Part shown: one piece after another, positions 33,045-42,028 of the stretch | Numbering within the stretch: position 1 is the first letter of the stretch | Layout of the letters: every line of letters begins with the position of its first letter | NCBI RefSeq assembly: GCF_014647875.1 | Contig: NZ_BMQA01000001.1 | Location: 248,001-312,000, forward strand | Length of the DNA stretch: 64,000 nucleotides | Direction of reading: 5' to 3' | Origin: Streptomyces brasiliensis | GTDB taxonomy: Bacteria > Actinomycetota > Actinomycetes > Streptomycetales > Streptomycetaceae | Translations under genes and position numbers: made by a program | Notes under the pieces: generated by a model | Told to the model about the DNA's origin: nothing | The model's input: only the letters and a program-made list of their open reading frames with translations | The model's database searches: none

Positions 33045-33917
33045 TCAGGCCCGTTGCGCGATCATGTGCCTCAGCAGGGCCGCCGCGGCCGGCGGATGCT
33101 CGCCCCTGAGGTGGACGATCCGCACCGTCCAGGTGGGCGCGTTCCCGGCGAAGGAGCGCAGCCGCAGGTCGGGGAAGTGGGCTGCCAGGGACGGGGGCAG
33201 GATGCAGACACCCAGGCCGTGGCGGACCAGGTCGGCGGCTCCCATCACCTCGTTCACCTCGAAGGCCGCCGTGTGCTCGACGGACGCCGCGCGGAACGCC
33301 CTGTCCACCGAATGACGGACCGCCCAGCCCAGGACGAACTCGACCAGCGGCATCCGGGCGGTCTCGGCGAGGGTCACGGGTCCCTCCTCGCGCAGCGGAC
33401 CTGTGGCTGGCGTGACGAGGACCATCTCCTCCCGTGCGAGCAGATGCGAGGCGAGGCCCCGTGTCTGGGGTGCGTCGAGAGCGCCCACGGCCAGGTCCAC
33501 CGTGCCGTCGCGGAGCGCCTGCGGGATCCCGCCGGTCGGTGCCTGCCGAAGGCGGACCACGACGGCCGGGTGCTCGCGGTGGAAGCCGGCCAGCGCGGCG
33601 GCGACACCGGTGTAGAGGCCCTGCATCACGCCGACCGTGATCTCGCCGCCCAGTTCCCCCTTGGCGCGTTCGACGGCCAGCCGGGCCTGGCCCGCCGCCC
33701 GCAGGGTGGCCCGGGCGGCCGACACGAACGCCTCGCCGGCCGGGGTCAGTGACACGCGGTGGGTGGTGCGGTGGAAGAGACGCGTGTCCAGCTCCCGCTC
33801 CAGCGCGCGCACGGTTCCGGAGACCGCGGACTGCACCACGTACAGTCTGCGTGCCGCCGCGCTGAAGCCGCCCTCCTCGGCGACCGCCACGACGACCTCC
33901 ATCTGCCGCAGTTCCAT
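33045..33917 (-). CDS. LysR-family transcriptional regulator
   Basis: 290 residues, normal LysR length. The N-terminal helix-turn-helix reads EEGGFSAAARRLYVVQSAVS with LFHRTTHRVSLTPAGEAF. The effector domain starts near ITVGVMQGLYTGVAAAL. No catabolic operon is directly divergent; only the MFS remnant lies upstream, so its original target may have been lost. A short ATCTC-N5-GAGAT repeat upstream may be its own binding site. Confidence 0.85.
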   Translation of the reverse strand: MELRQMEVVVAVAEEGGFSAAARRLYVVQSAVSGTVRALERELDTRLFHRTTHRVSLTPAGEAFVSAARATLRAAGQARLAVERAKGELGGEITVGVMQGLYTGVAAALAGFHREHPAVVVRLRQAPTGGIPQALRDGTVDLAVGALDAPQTRGLASHLLAREEMVLVTPATGPLREEGPVTLAETARMPLVEFVLGWAVRHSVDRAFRAASVEHTAAFEVNEVMGAADLVRHGLGVCILPPSLAAHFPDLRLRSFAGNAPTWTVRIVHLRGEHPPAAAALLRHMIAQRA

Positions 33918-33940
33918 GCCGCCCTCCGACTCCGCCGCTC

Positions 33941-33955
33941 ATCTCCCATCGAGAT
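33941..33955. promoter_or_regulatory. Possible LysR box
   Basis: ATCTC-CCATC-GAGAT is a 5-5-5 inverted repeat 24 bases before the LysR start. Spacing suits a LysR autoregulatory site (T-N11-A type). Evidence is symmetry and position only. Confidence 0.35.
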
Positions 33956-34159
33956 TACCGTCATCGTTTCTCATCTGCCGGAAGCGGGAAGCAGGGGGCG
34001 GCGGACGCGGTTGGGCAGCATGTGCGGCGACGGGGCCGCCGATCCAACCGTCACGGGATTTCGGAGTGTCTCCATGTCCATGTCGTCGATCGCACACGGC
34101 GCCTCGGCCGCCGAGGCACCGGTGCCGCAGGAGCGGCGGTCCGCCCGCCGGTACGGAGC

Positions 34160-34504
34160 CGGGTTCTGGACCATCGCGGCGGTGTTCGTCACCGCCGCTC
34201 CGAAGTACTGCGCCAGCAGGCCCGCGGCCAGCGGGCCGACGCCCAGGCCGCCGCCGATGTTCGCCGCGGTCGAGACGATCTCGAAGCGCTGCGACGAGCC
34301 GCCGGGCCGGTGGGCCGTGTGCAGATCGTGCAGATGCGCGGTGGCGGTCGCGGTGAGCATGCCGACTCCGAAGCCCGTGACCAGCCGCGCGACGACGAGC
34401 ACCGGCAGTGCGGGCGCGGCCAGGAACAGCACCGCTGCGACGACCTCCAGCAACAGGGCCGCGATCAGGACGGTCGGGTGGCCCGCGATGAGCGCGCGGC
34501 AGGA
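34160..34504 (-). pseudogene. MFS transporter fragment
   Basis: A minus-strand stretch encodes roughly helices 3-5 of a major facilitator: LIAALLLEVVAAVLFLAAPA, VVARLVTGFGVGMLTATATA, and a later IVSTAANIGGGLGVGPLAAG. Sequence on both sides in the same frame is unrelated low-complexity translation, so the protein is truncated at both ends. The rest of the 33956-34670 gap holds no gene I can support. Confidence 0.6.
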
Positions 34505-34670
34505 GAAGGCCTGGAGCCGCGTCGACGGCATCGGCATCGCGCCGTAGCGGTGGCAGGGTGCCGGAACGGCTCTGCCATGGACTCTGCGGCGGAGCCGTTC
34601 CGGCGTACCGTGCCGCACCGGTGCGCGTGCCCGGGAGCGGGCGGGCCGGCTCCGTGCCAGGGTCGTGTCC

Positions 34671-35648
34671 ATGCGCGCCGCCTACATCACCGAGCTCGGT
34701 GGACCCGATGTCATCCGGTGCGGCGAACTGCCGTCGCCGCGGCCCGGCCCCCATGACGTCCTGGTCGACGTCGAGGTCAGCGCCGTCAATCCTGTCGACG
34801 GATTCGTCCGCTCGGGGGCGTACCGCACCCCGCTGCCGTTCCCCTTCGTCATCGGCCGCGACCTCGTCGGCACCGTCGCCGAAGCCGGTCCGGCGGGCGG
34901 CTGCTTCCGGCCCGGGGACCGGGTCTGGTGCAACAGCCTGGGGCACGCGGGACGGCAGGGCGCGGCCGCCGAGCGGGCGGTCGTACCCGCGGACCGGCTC
35001 TACCGCCTGCCCGAGGGGGTGTCGGCCGTCGACGCGGTGGCCCTGGCCCACTCGGCGGCGACGGCGCATCTCGCGCTGTTCACGCACGGAGGGCTGCGCA
35101 CCGGTGAGACGGTCGCCGTGCTCGGTGCGGCGGGCAACGTGGGCAGCGCACTCGTCGTGATGGCGGCGCGCTCCGGTGCCCGGGTGATCGCCGTCGCCTC
35201 GGATCGGGACGAGACGTACGTACGGTTGCTCGGCGCGGCCGGGTTCGTCGACTACCGCTCCCCCGACGCTCCCGGCCTGATCCGGGCCGCCGCTCCCGAG
35301 GGCGTGGACGTACTCGTCGACACGTCGGGGCGCAACGACCTCGGGACGATGGTAGAACTCCTCGCGGACCGGGGGCGGATCGTCGTGATGTCCGGTCTCG
35401 ACAGCCGTCCGGTACTGCCCGTGGGGGCGCTGTACACACGGGACCGGTCGATCCGCGGTTTCGCCATCTCGCACGCGGACACCGTCCAGCTCGCCGGCGC
35501 CGCACGCCATATCAACTCCCTGCTGGCGGCTGGCCACTTGAGGCCGCGCGCGGTCGAGGAGCTGCCCCTCGGCGCGGCGGCCGAGGCCCACCGTCGCATG
35601 GAGCGGGACCGGCCGACCGCCAAGCTGGTGCTGCGCGTGCGGGGTTGA
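34671..35648 (+). CDS. NADPH:quinone reductase-like zinc-independent medium-chain dehydrogenase
   Basis: 325 residues of the quinone oxidoreductase (QOR) branch. The GroES-like N-terminal part reads SAVNPVDGFVRSGAYR and FVIGRDLVGTVAEAG. The NADPH-binding loop is VLGAAGNVGSALVVMAAR. Zinc cysteines are absent, as expected for QOR. I use the ATG at 34671 (MRAAYITELGGPDV); a GTG two codons earlier is possible. It stands alone; promoter not obvious. Confidence 0.82.
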   Translation: MRAAYITELGGPDVIRCGELPSPRPGPHDVLVDVEVSAVNPVDGFVRSGAYRTPLPFPFVIGRDLVGTVAEAGPAGGCFRPGDRVWCNSLGHAGRQGAAAERAVVPADRLYRLPEGVSAVDAVALAHSAATAHLALFTHGGLRTGETVAVLGAAGNVGSALVVMAARSGARVIAVASDRDETYVRLLGAAGFVDYRSPDAPGLIRAAAPEGVDVLVDTSGRNDLGTMVELLADRGRIVVMSGLDSRPVLPVGALYTRDRSIRGFAISHADTVQLAGAARHINSLLAAGHLRPRAVEELPLGAAAEAHRRMERDRPTAKLVLRVRG

Positions 35649-35923
35649 CCGAGCCGGAGCGCGCTGGAGTCCTGCCTCGCGGACCAGACGGCCGGAGCAC
35701 GCCGCCCGCACGGCCGGGAGTCGGTGGCTGCCGACAGCTCGGAGGACGCGTCCACTTGGTGCTCGGGCAGGACCCTGGTCTCCCGCCCCACCCCTCAGGC
35801 AGCGCGGCACCGTGTCCGGCCGTGTTCGACGGCGGATGCGGCCCGCACACGGCTCTCCCCGCGATCCGTCGCTCCTGGTCGCGGTCCCTGTCCAGCAGTT
35901 GAGGAAACGGCCGGGGTGGCCGG

Positions 35924-37903
35924 TCAGCGGGTCGCCGGGCCCGCCACCGGGTCGAGCATCCGGACACCGCGGTGGGGCAGCGGTACGGTCCGCAGGTGCA
36001 GTCCGCCCCGCGTGCCGGTCTCGATGTCGGCGATCAGCTGGTTCAGGCCGGCGGCCGCGTGCGGCGCGGGGAGCCGGGGGTCCAGGTCTGCCAGGGCGCG
36101 GTGGGCCCGCTGCCGGGCCCGGCCGCCGTGGCCGCGGCGGTGTTCCAGGAACGCCTGGGCATAGCGGGCGAGCAACGACGCCCAGGCGTCGTCGCGGGTC
36201 CCCGGGTGGGTCATCGCGCGCCGGGCACTGCGGCGGGCGGCGCGTGGTGCGAAGGTCGCCTGGACCATGGCGAGAGACGCCTGGCTGACGGCCGGTGAGG
36301 GGCCGCCCGGGGCGTGGAGCGGCGTGGTGTCCGCGGCCTCCCGGAAGTGCTCGGCGGCCGTCTCGGCGTCGTACTCGCACAGCGCGACCACGCCCTGGAC
36401 GTGGGCGATGCGGCCGATCGTGGCGTTGTCCCCGGCCAGGACGGCGGCGGGCCAGGCGCGGCCCAGGAGCACGCGGGCGCCCCGTGGATCGGCGCTCGCG
36501 GTGAGCCAGGCCGCCAGCCACAGCGCGCGCACCGCCGTGGGGCTGCCGGACTCGCACAGGGGAAGCAGGCGCAGGAGGTGGTCGCGGCCCTCCGTCTCGT
36601 TGTCGTACGCCACCCACCAGAACCACAGGTCGACCAGGCACCGCAACGCCGCCTCGGCGTGGTCGGGTTCGGTGAGGGCGTGGCGGATCATGGCCGCGAG
36701 ATCGTCGAGTTCGTCCCGGACGAGGTGGACCGCCTGGCGCTGGCATCCGGTGCCCCACAGATTCTCGGCGACCTCGGCCACACGTCGGCAGTGCAGCACG
36801 CGCCGCTCGGCCGCCACGGGGAACTCGCCCGATCCGGCGAGCCGTTCGAGCCCGAACTCCCGGGCCGCGCGGCTCATCCGGTAGCGGACCCGGCGCACCC
36901 CGCCCGGGTCGTCCAGCGGTCTCAGCACGCCGGCCGCCACCAATCGAGCCAAGCAGGAGGGCACTTGGTCCGGTGACACTCCCCCGCCGGCGCACAGGAA
37001 CGCGGCCGTCGACTCGGAGAAGGAGCCCTCGAAGATGCTGGCGCGTCCCCACACCACGCGTACGGGACGCTCGCACAGCACATAACCGGCTCCTACGGCT
37101 TCGCGCAGCGACCGGTGCCGCCGCAGCACCGGTCCTGTGCTGCCGAGCCAGCACTGGTGCCGCTCGAGAAGGCCGGCGAGTTCGGTCACCGGGTGACGTA
37201 CGGTCTGGCCGGCGGCCAGTTCGATCGCGAGGGGAACTCCTTCGAGCGTCCGGCAGATGTCCGTGACCGCGCGCAGGTCGGCGCCCTCGGCCCGGAACCC
37301 CGGCACGGCGGCTCGGGCAAGCCGCATGAACATCTCGACGGCGGGCGGCACGCCCCCCTCGCCGCCGGAGTCCGGTCCGCCTGTGTCCAACGGCGCCAGC
37401 CGGAGCACGCGTTCGGCACCGAGACCGAGGGCGCGACGCGAGGTCACCAGCACCCGCGCCTCGGGCACCGCCATCAGCAGACGCTGCACCAGCCCCACGC
37501 ACTCCGTGTGGACCGGGTCGGCGTCGTCCAGGAAGAGCAGGACGTCCGGGCCGGGCAGGTCGCGCAGCGCACGCGTCACGTCCACCCTGCGCGGACACGT
37601 GCGTCTTCCGGTCAGTGCCCGCACGGTCTCGGCGGCGAGGTCCCCCGGCTCCGCCAGTCCCCTGCCCTGCCAGCGCACGGGCACGATCCGCCGCCAGGGT
37701 CCGTCGTCCAGGCCGGCCGCGACGGTGGCGGCGATACGGCTCTTGCCCACTCCGGCGGCGCCGGTCACCGTGACCAGCCGAGAGGAGGTCAACAGGTCCC
37801 GCAGCAAGGTCTCCTCGGCGGCGCGGCCGACCAGACCGGCGGGGCCGGGCTCCAGCAGGTCCGGCACGGCTACGGCTCCCGGGCCGCCGACGCTCGTCCA
37901 CAC
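35924..37903 (-). CDS. STAND/NB-ARC-type ATPase with helical repeats, no DNA-binding domain
   Basis: 659 residues. Walker A is TGAAGVGKSR near residue 47, Walker B VLLFLDDADP, and sensor ARVLVTSRRALGLG, followed by GVPLAIELAAG, the NB-ARC arrangement seen in AfsR/SARP and LuxR-type regulators. The C-terminal ~250 residues form helical TPR-like repeats (EAALRCLVDLWFWW onward). Unlike AfsR or LuxR-type relatives it has neither an N-terminal SARP nor a C-terminal helix-turn-helix domain, so it must act through a partner or as a signalling ATPase. GTG start at 37903. The 35649-35923 gap before it has no recognisable gene. Confidence 0.75.
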   Translation of the reverse strand: MWTSVGGPGAVAVPDLLEPGPAGLVGRAAEETLLRDLLTSSRLVTVTGAAGVGKSRIAATVAAGLDDGPWRRIVPVRWQGRGLAEPGDLAAETVRALTGRRTCPRRVDVTRALRDLPGPDVLLFLDDADPVHTECVGLVQRLLMAVPEARVLVTSRRALGLGAERVLRLAPLDTGGPDSGGEGGVPPAVEMFMRLARAAVPGFRAEGADLRAVTDICRTLEGVPLAIELAAGQTVRHPVTELAGLLERHQCWLGSTGPVLRRHRSLREAVGAGYVLCERPVRVVWGRASIFEGSFSESTAAFLCAGGGVSPDQVPSCLARLVAAGVLRPLDDPGGVRRVRYRMSRAAREFGLERLAGSGEFPVAAERRVLHCRRVAEVAENLWGTGCQRQAVHLVRDELDDLAAMIRHALTEPDHAEAALRCLVDLWFWWVAYDNETEGRDHLLRLLPLCESGSPTAVRALWLAAWLTASADPRGARVLLGRAWPAAVLAGDNATIGRIAHVQGVVALCEYDAETAAEHFREAADTTPLHAPGGPSPAVSQASLAMVQATFAPRAARRSARRAMTHPGTRDDAWASLLARYAQAFLEHRRGHGGRARQRAHRALADLDPRLPAPHAAAGLNQLIADIETGTRGGLHLRTVPLPHRGVRMLDPVAGPATR

Positions 37904-38146
37904 TTCGCAACACCCCGTTCTCCTAGGCGCATTCGATCACCGGCGCCCCACAAAGCCCCGCCTGCGCAGAACCGTCACTGCAGCAACGCCATGGCTACCC
38001 CAACGCGCCGTCCACGCTCCGGGTGGCGCCCCCACGCGCCGGATCACACCGCCCAACGACCCCTCGAACGCACGTCGCTCGCTCTCGCCCCGGGCAGGCG
38101 ATGCTGCGTACCCAGAACATCGGCGCTACGTACTGGCATCGCACGG

Positions 38147-38581
38147 CTACGTGTACGCGCCGCCCCCGACCACCCGCTTGACGCCGATCAAGACCCGGTA
38201 CCGCTCGCGTACCGCGAAGTCGGCCGGATCCCAGACCGCCGGGCGTCCCACCTCCGCGCACAGGTGCAGGACGCGTCCCCCGTGCACCTGGACCCCGACA
38301 TGGCCGCCGTACGCGTCGTCGGTGGCGTTGAACAGGAGCAGGTCGAGCGGGCGGGCGGTGCGGACGCGGGTCGTGGCGCGGGTGTCCGCCCACAGGTCGC
38401 TCGAGCGCAGGTCCGGTACGGCCAGGCCGAAGTGCCGCAGCACCGCGTAGGCGAACACCTGGCAGTTCGCGCCCAGGTCGAGATCCGGTCGGTCGACGAC
38501 CGCTCGCGAGCCCGGGAACCGGGCACCCACGTGCGGAACGGACCAGAAAGCGGGCGGAAGTCGGGCGAGCACCGGGTCCAT
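38147..38581 (-). CDS. Small NlpC/P60-like cysteine peptidase/amidase
   Basis: 144 residues. The catalytic Cys shows in GANCQVFAYAVLRHFGL and the His in GGHVGVQVHGG, as in NlpC/P60 hydrolases. LDLLLFNATDDAY corresponds to the strand before the histidine. No signal peptide is visible, so it may act in the cytosol, or be a domain that lost its export part. I start at the ATG at 38581 (MDPVLARLPPAF). The same frame continues upstream into a decayed lectin gene, so a longer fusion product cannot be excluded. Confidence 0.65.
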   Translation of the reverse strand: MDPVLARLPPAFWSVPHVGARFPGSRAVVDRPDLDLGANCQVFAYAVLRHFGLAVPDLRSSDLWADTRATTRVRTARPLDLLLFNATDDAYGGHVGVQVHGGRVLHLCAEVGRPAVWDPADFAVRERYRVLIGVKRVVGGGAYT

Positions 38582-38589
38582 GTGCCCAT

Positions 38590-38983
38590 CATGCCGGGGC
38601 CCCGCCGGGTCGGGAGGGACCGGGCCGGGGCGTACGCCGGTGGGCGAGGTGAAGCCGCCGTCGACGTCCATGCGCCGGTGGGATTCGGCGTCGTTGATCG
38701 GGCAGGAGCCGTCGGGCTGCCGGATGAACTCCCGGCTCTGGTTGGCGCCGCCGTTCGGGGTCCAGGTGTCGAGCGGGGTGCCGGGGGACGTGGAGTGGTC
38801 GGGGACGTCGAGGGCCCGGCCGGAGTCCGTCAGGGTGTGCGCGCCGGTGAGGAGCGGGGCGACGGTCCGGCCGAAGGAGGCCGGCGCCGTGGCGGGGCCG
38901 GCGGGGTCGGTGACCTTGACGGTCGAGGTCCCGGCCTCGCCCGGCGTCCCGGAGATCCGGCCTGACGTGGTGCGCCCGGCCAT
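38590..38983 (-). pseudogene. Degenerate ricin-B-lectin (CBM13) domain remnant
   Basis: The minus strand encodes one and a half ricin-type repeats (LTDSGRALDVPDHSTSPGTP, NGGANQSREFIRQPDGS, then ESHRRMDVDGG). An Ig-like linker (PGEAGTSTVKVTDPAGPATA) precedes them. Normal Q-x-W motifs are damaged (NQSREF) and similarity stops within the second repeat, where the proper continuation is lost. This is the tail of a secreted glycoside hydrolase or similar protein that has been deleted. Confidence 0.6.
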
Positions 38984-39043
38984 GGACTCCGGTGCTCCGC
39001 CTCTTGCACTTTCGCGGGAACCGCGATCGCCGGTCAGGGGCGC

Positions 39044-39085
39044 ACGGCGAGAGGGCGGGCCCGGCCGGGCCCGCCCTCTCGCCGT
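39044..39085 (-). terminator. Perfect 42-base palindromic terminator
   Basis: The 21-base arms at 39044-39064 and 39065-39085 are exact reverse complements (ACGGCGAGAGGG... / ...CCCTCTCGCCGT). It lies 5 bases beyond the stop of the MFS-UspA gene. No U tract follows, as is common in high-GC actinobacteria. Confidence 0.7.
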
Positions 39086-39090
39086 CCTGC

Positions 39091-40812
39091 TCAGCTCGCG
39101 CTGCCGCGCAGTTCCGCCAGTGTGGCCGAGGTCAGCGGCCGCGGTACGGTCCCGGGGTCGACGAGGACGACGGTGCAGGTGGCCGCGTGGGTGAGCGCAC
39201 TGGTCAGGCTGCCGTCCGCGAACTGGGTGAGGGGGCCGCGCGGCGAGCGTCCGACGGCGATGGCGCGGGCGTGGACGTCGGCGGCGTGCCGGGCCAGGAC
39301 GCGGCCGGCGGCGGCGTGGTCGCCGACGCTGGTGAGGATCTGACCGGTGGCGGTGACGCCCTGCGCGGCGAGCCGGTCGAGGTGGGCGGTGACCGCCGCG
39401 CGTGCCTCGTCGTGCGTCTCGGTGTCGACGGCCTGTTCCTCCACCACGGCGGTCTGCTGCACGTGCACGACCTCCAGCGGGCTGTTGGTGTCCCGGGCCA
39501 TGCGGGCCGCGGCGTCCACGATCTCGGCGGCGCGGTCGTGGGCGCCGACGGCGACGATCACCGCGGGTGCGTCGCCGGCCGGGGCCGGGCCGACGCGGGT
39601 GAGGGCCGGGGCGACCGACTCGCCCTCGCCGGTGTGCTGTTCGGCCTGGCGGAGCAGCCGGTGGCCGCTGGCCAGGACCGGGATGGCGAGGACGAAGGTG
39701 GCTGCGCCGAGGTAGAAGGGGACTCTCAGGTCGGTGGCGTCGGCGAGCTTGCCCGCGACGTACGGCGCGAGACCGCCGCCGATGAAGCGCAGGAAGCCGT
39801 ACGCGGAGGAGGCCACCGGCCGTTCCACCGGCGAGACCAGCATGACGGCCTGCGTGGTGAGGGTGTTGTTGATGCCGATGAACGCGCCGCTGACGATGAC
39901 CGCCACGATCACCACGGTCGGGGTGCTCACCCCGGCGGCGATGACCGCCATCACGATACCCAGACCGAGGAGGTTGGCGTACAGGACCGGGGCGGTGCCG
40001 AACCGGGCCTGCAGGCGCGGGGCGAAGAACACGCTGAAGGCGGCCACCAGCAGGCCCCACCCGGTGAAGACGAGCCCGAGTTGATGGGCGCTCAGCTCCA
40101 TGGGGTACGGCGCGTAGCCGAGCATCGTGAAGAAGCCCCAGTTGTACAGCAGCGCCATGATGCCCATGGTCAGCAGCCCACGGTGGCGCAGCGCCCGGAT
40201 CGGGGCGAGCGGTGAGGTGACGCGTGCCGGCCTGGGCAGGGAGGGCACGAAGGCGAGGGTGGCGACCAGGGCGATGGCCATGAGGACGGCGACGCCGAAG
40301 AACGGGCCGCGCCAGCTGATGGCGCCCAACTCGCCGCCCAGCAGCGGTCCCACGGCGATGCCGAGGCCGAGCGCGGTCTCGTACAGGATGATCGCTCCGC
40401 CGAAGCCGCCGCTGGCCGAGGCCACGATCACCGCGAGGGAGGTCGCGATGAACAAGGCGTTGCCGAGCCCCCAGCCGGCGCGGAAGCCGACGATGCCGTC
40501 GATGGAGCCGGACGTACCGGCCAGCGCCGCGAACACGACGATGACCGCCAGGCCTATGACCAGGGTCCGCTTGGCGCCGAACCGGCTGGAGAACCAGCCG
40601 ACGATCAGCATCGCGACCGCGGTCACGATCAGATAGCTGGAGAACAGCAGGGAGACCTGGCTGGGCGAGGCGTGCAGGCTCGACGCCAGGGCGGGCAGGA
40701 TCGGGTCGACCAGACCGATGCCCATGAACGAGATGACACAGGCGAACGCGACGGCCCAGACGGCCTTGGGCTGCCGGAACGGGCTGGCAGACGGTGCATG
40801 CGGAGCACTCAT
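39091..40812 (-). CDS. MFS transporter fused to a C-terminal UspA domain
   Basis: 573 residues. Residues 1-400 form a 12-helix major facilitator of the drug:H+ antiporter type (WAVAFACVISFMGIGLVDPI opening; VGWFSSRFGAKRTLVIGLA loop; GAFIGINNTLTTQAVMLVSP). Residues ~425-555 are a universal stress protein domain: PAVIVAVGAHDRAAEIVDAA, EVVHVQQ, and the nucleotide-loop-like AVGRSPRG...DGSLTSAL near the end. A cytosolic UspA tail could sense ATP or stress and gate the pump. The ATG at 40812 has GGAAGAG upstream. A MarR gene precedes it by 55 bases on the same strand, probably its repressor. Confidence 0.85.
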   Translation of the reverse strand: MSAPHAPSASPFRQPKAVWAVAFACVISFMGIGLVDPILPALASSLHASPSQVSLLFSSYLIVTAVAMLIVGWFSSRFGAKRTLVIGLAVIVVFAALAGTSGSIDGIVGFRAGWGLGNALFIATSLAVIVASASGGFGGAIILYETALGLGIAVGPLLGGELGAISWRGPFFGVAVLMAIALVATLAFVPSLPRPARVTSPLAPIRALRHRGLLTMGIMALLYNWGFFTMLGYAPYPMELSAHQLGLVFTGWGLLVAAFSVFFAPRLQARFGTAPVLYANLLGLGIVMAVIAAGVSTPTVVIVAVIVSGAFIGINNTLTTQAVMLVSPVERPVASSAYGFLRFIGGGLAPYVAGKLADATDLRVPFYLGAATFVLAIPVLASGHRLLRQAEQHTGEGESVAPALTRVGPAPAGDAPAVIVAVGAHDRAAEIVDAAARMARDTNSPLEVVHVQQTAVVEEQAVDTETHDEARAAVTAHLDRLAAQGVTATGQILTSVGDHAAAGRVLARHAADVHARAIAVGRSPRGPLTQFADGSLTSALTHAATCTVVLVDPGTVPRPLTSATLAELRGSAS

Positions 40813-40867
40813 GTGCGCTTCTCTTCCAAAGCGTTGAAGGGTGGGGACAGCGAGGAGCAGGACAGGG

Positions 40868-41341
40868 TCAGGAGCGGGCCTGGCGGTCCTCGATGGCACG
40901 GGCCAGCGCCGGCAGGGCGATCAGCACCGCGCGTTGTTCCGGCTCGGCCAGTTCCGCGACCAACTCCTCGAGCGCGGCGGCACGTTCGGCGCGCCGCCGC
41001 CGGAACACCTCGACGCCCGGGTCGGTGGCCTCGACCAGCACGCCCCGGCCGTCGGTGTGGTCGGCGGTGCGCCGCACCAGCCCGGCGCGCTCCATGCGCG
41101 TGACGAGTTGCGTCATGTTGGGCTGGGAGACGCCCTCGGCGCGGGCCAGTTCGGTCAGCCGCAGCGGACCTTCGCGGGACAGCCGGGACAGGGTCGCGGA
41201 GGCGGCCGTGCTGAGCCCGCCGGTGGTGGCACTGCGGCGCACGAAACGCACCATCTGCTCGGTGGCGAGGATCAGATCCTCCGCCGAGACCCCGGAAGCC
41301 ACCGGATCCATAACCCGCTTATGCATAACCGCATCATGCAC
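40868..41341 (-). CDS. MarR-family transcriptional regulator
   Basis: 157 residues if started at the first ATG. The winged helix reads PLRLTELARAEGVSQPNMTQ, then RMERAGLVRRTADHTDGRGV, the typical MarR DHTDGR wing. It is transcribed directly ahead of the MFS-UspA pump. Start is uncertain: in-frame ATGs at 41341, 41326 and 41311 lie in a repeated GGTTATG context with no ribosome site. A TTGTTT/CATGAT promoter pair would fit a start at 41311 on a nearly leaderless mRNA. Confidence 0.82.
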   Translation of the reverse strand: MHDAVMHKRVMDPVASGVSAEDLILATEQMVRFVRRSATTGGLSTAASATLSRLSREGPLRLTELARAEGVSQPNMTQLVTRMERAGLVRRTADHTDGRGVLVEATDPGVEVFRRRRAERAAALEELVAELAEPEQRAVLIALPALARAIEDRQARS

Positions 41342-41361
41342 TTAGATGTAGCGTGAAACAA

Positions 41362-41410
41362 GATGTGCCCGCAGTCCGACCCGTCCATGCGGTCGGACTG
41401 CGGACACATC
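41362..41410 (-). terminator. Strong intrinsic terminator
   Basis: Arms 41362-41381 and 41391-41410 pair over 20 bases with one mismatch around a 9-base loop. On the minus strand the stem is followed by TTGTTTCA, a weak U tract. It ends the isochorismatase-like gene (stop 41423) and insulates the MarR promoter. Confidence 0.8.
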
Positions 41411-41422
41411 GCCCCGTTCCGG

Positions 41423-41983
41423 TCAGGCGCCGAGGCTCTTCGTCCACTGCGCCACGGACAGCACCTCCGCCTGGCGCGGGAACACCTTCTCGGTGAGGAC
41501 CCGGTGCACCTCGAGGTCGGCGTCGAGGCAGCCGTCGGCAAGGACCGTGAGGCCGAAGTCGAGGTCGGCGGCCTGGCGCACGGTGGACAGCACGACACCG
41601 CTGGTGGCGATGCCGGCGAGGACCAGACTGTCGATCTCGCCCGCCCTGAGCACCAGATCGAGATCGCTGCCCGCGAACGCGCTCACGCGGCGCTTGGTCA
41701 CGACGACGTCGCCCGGCCGGGGTGCCACTTCGGGGTGGATCTCGCTGCCCGGGTCACTCTCGGTGAAGGCGCCGGAGCGGGCGGCGGCCGAGAACGACTT
41801 GTTGCGGGCGCTGATCTCCGGATGACCGGCACGGAAACCGACGACCACGTAGATCACCGGCAGACCGGCCGTCCGGGCGGCGTCGACGGCCTCGCCCAGG
41901 CGCGGGAGGTACCCGCCGCCGTCCTCGAAGCGGTCGACGATGGAACGCTGGACGTCCATCACGAGCAGGGCGCTGTTCGCCAC
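41423..41983 (-). CDS. Isochorismatase-fold hydrolase lacking the catalytic cysteine
   Basis: 186 residues of the cysteine hydrolase/isochorismatase fold. The catalytic Asp (LLVMDVQRSIVDRF) and Lys (VVTKRRVSAFAGSDL) are present with the cis-peptide region LAGIATSGVVLSTVRQA. At the position where nicotinamidase-type enzymes have the nucleophilic cysteine this protein has Gly-Val-Val. Cys-free members such as PhzD hydrolyse vinyl ethers (isochorismate), so amidase annotation would be misleading. GTG start at 41983. The DHA2 pump stop is 45 bases upstream, so it may be the last gene of the MarR-pump operon. Confidence 0.82.
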   Translation of the reverse strand: MANSALLVMDVQRSIVDRFEDGGGYLPRLGEAVDAARTAGLPVIYVVVGFRAGHPEISARNKSFSAAARSGAFTESDPGSEIHPEVAPRPGDVVVTKRRVSAFAGSDLDLVLRAGEIDSLVLAGIATSGVVLSTVRQAADLDFGLTVLADGCLDADLEVHRVLTEKVFPRQAEVLSVAQWTKSLGA

Positions 41984-42028
41984 GGGGCTGTCCTTTCGGG
42001 TAAGCGGTCGGGAGACGTGTGTTTGCGG

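Noticed and set aside
33939..37913. A minus-strand open frame of more than 1300 codons overlapping the STAND ATPase
   Set aside because: It is out of frame with the recognisable P-loop protein, is Arg/Pro/Gly-rich, has no motif, and also runs through the quinone reductase on the other strand. It is a high-GC shadow.
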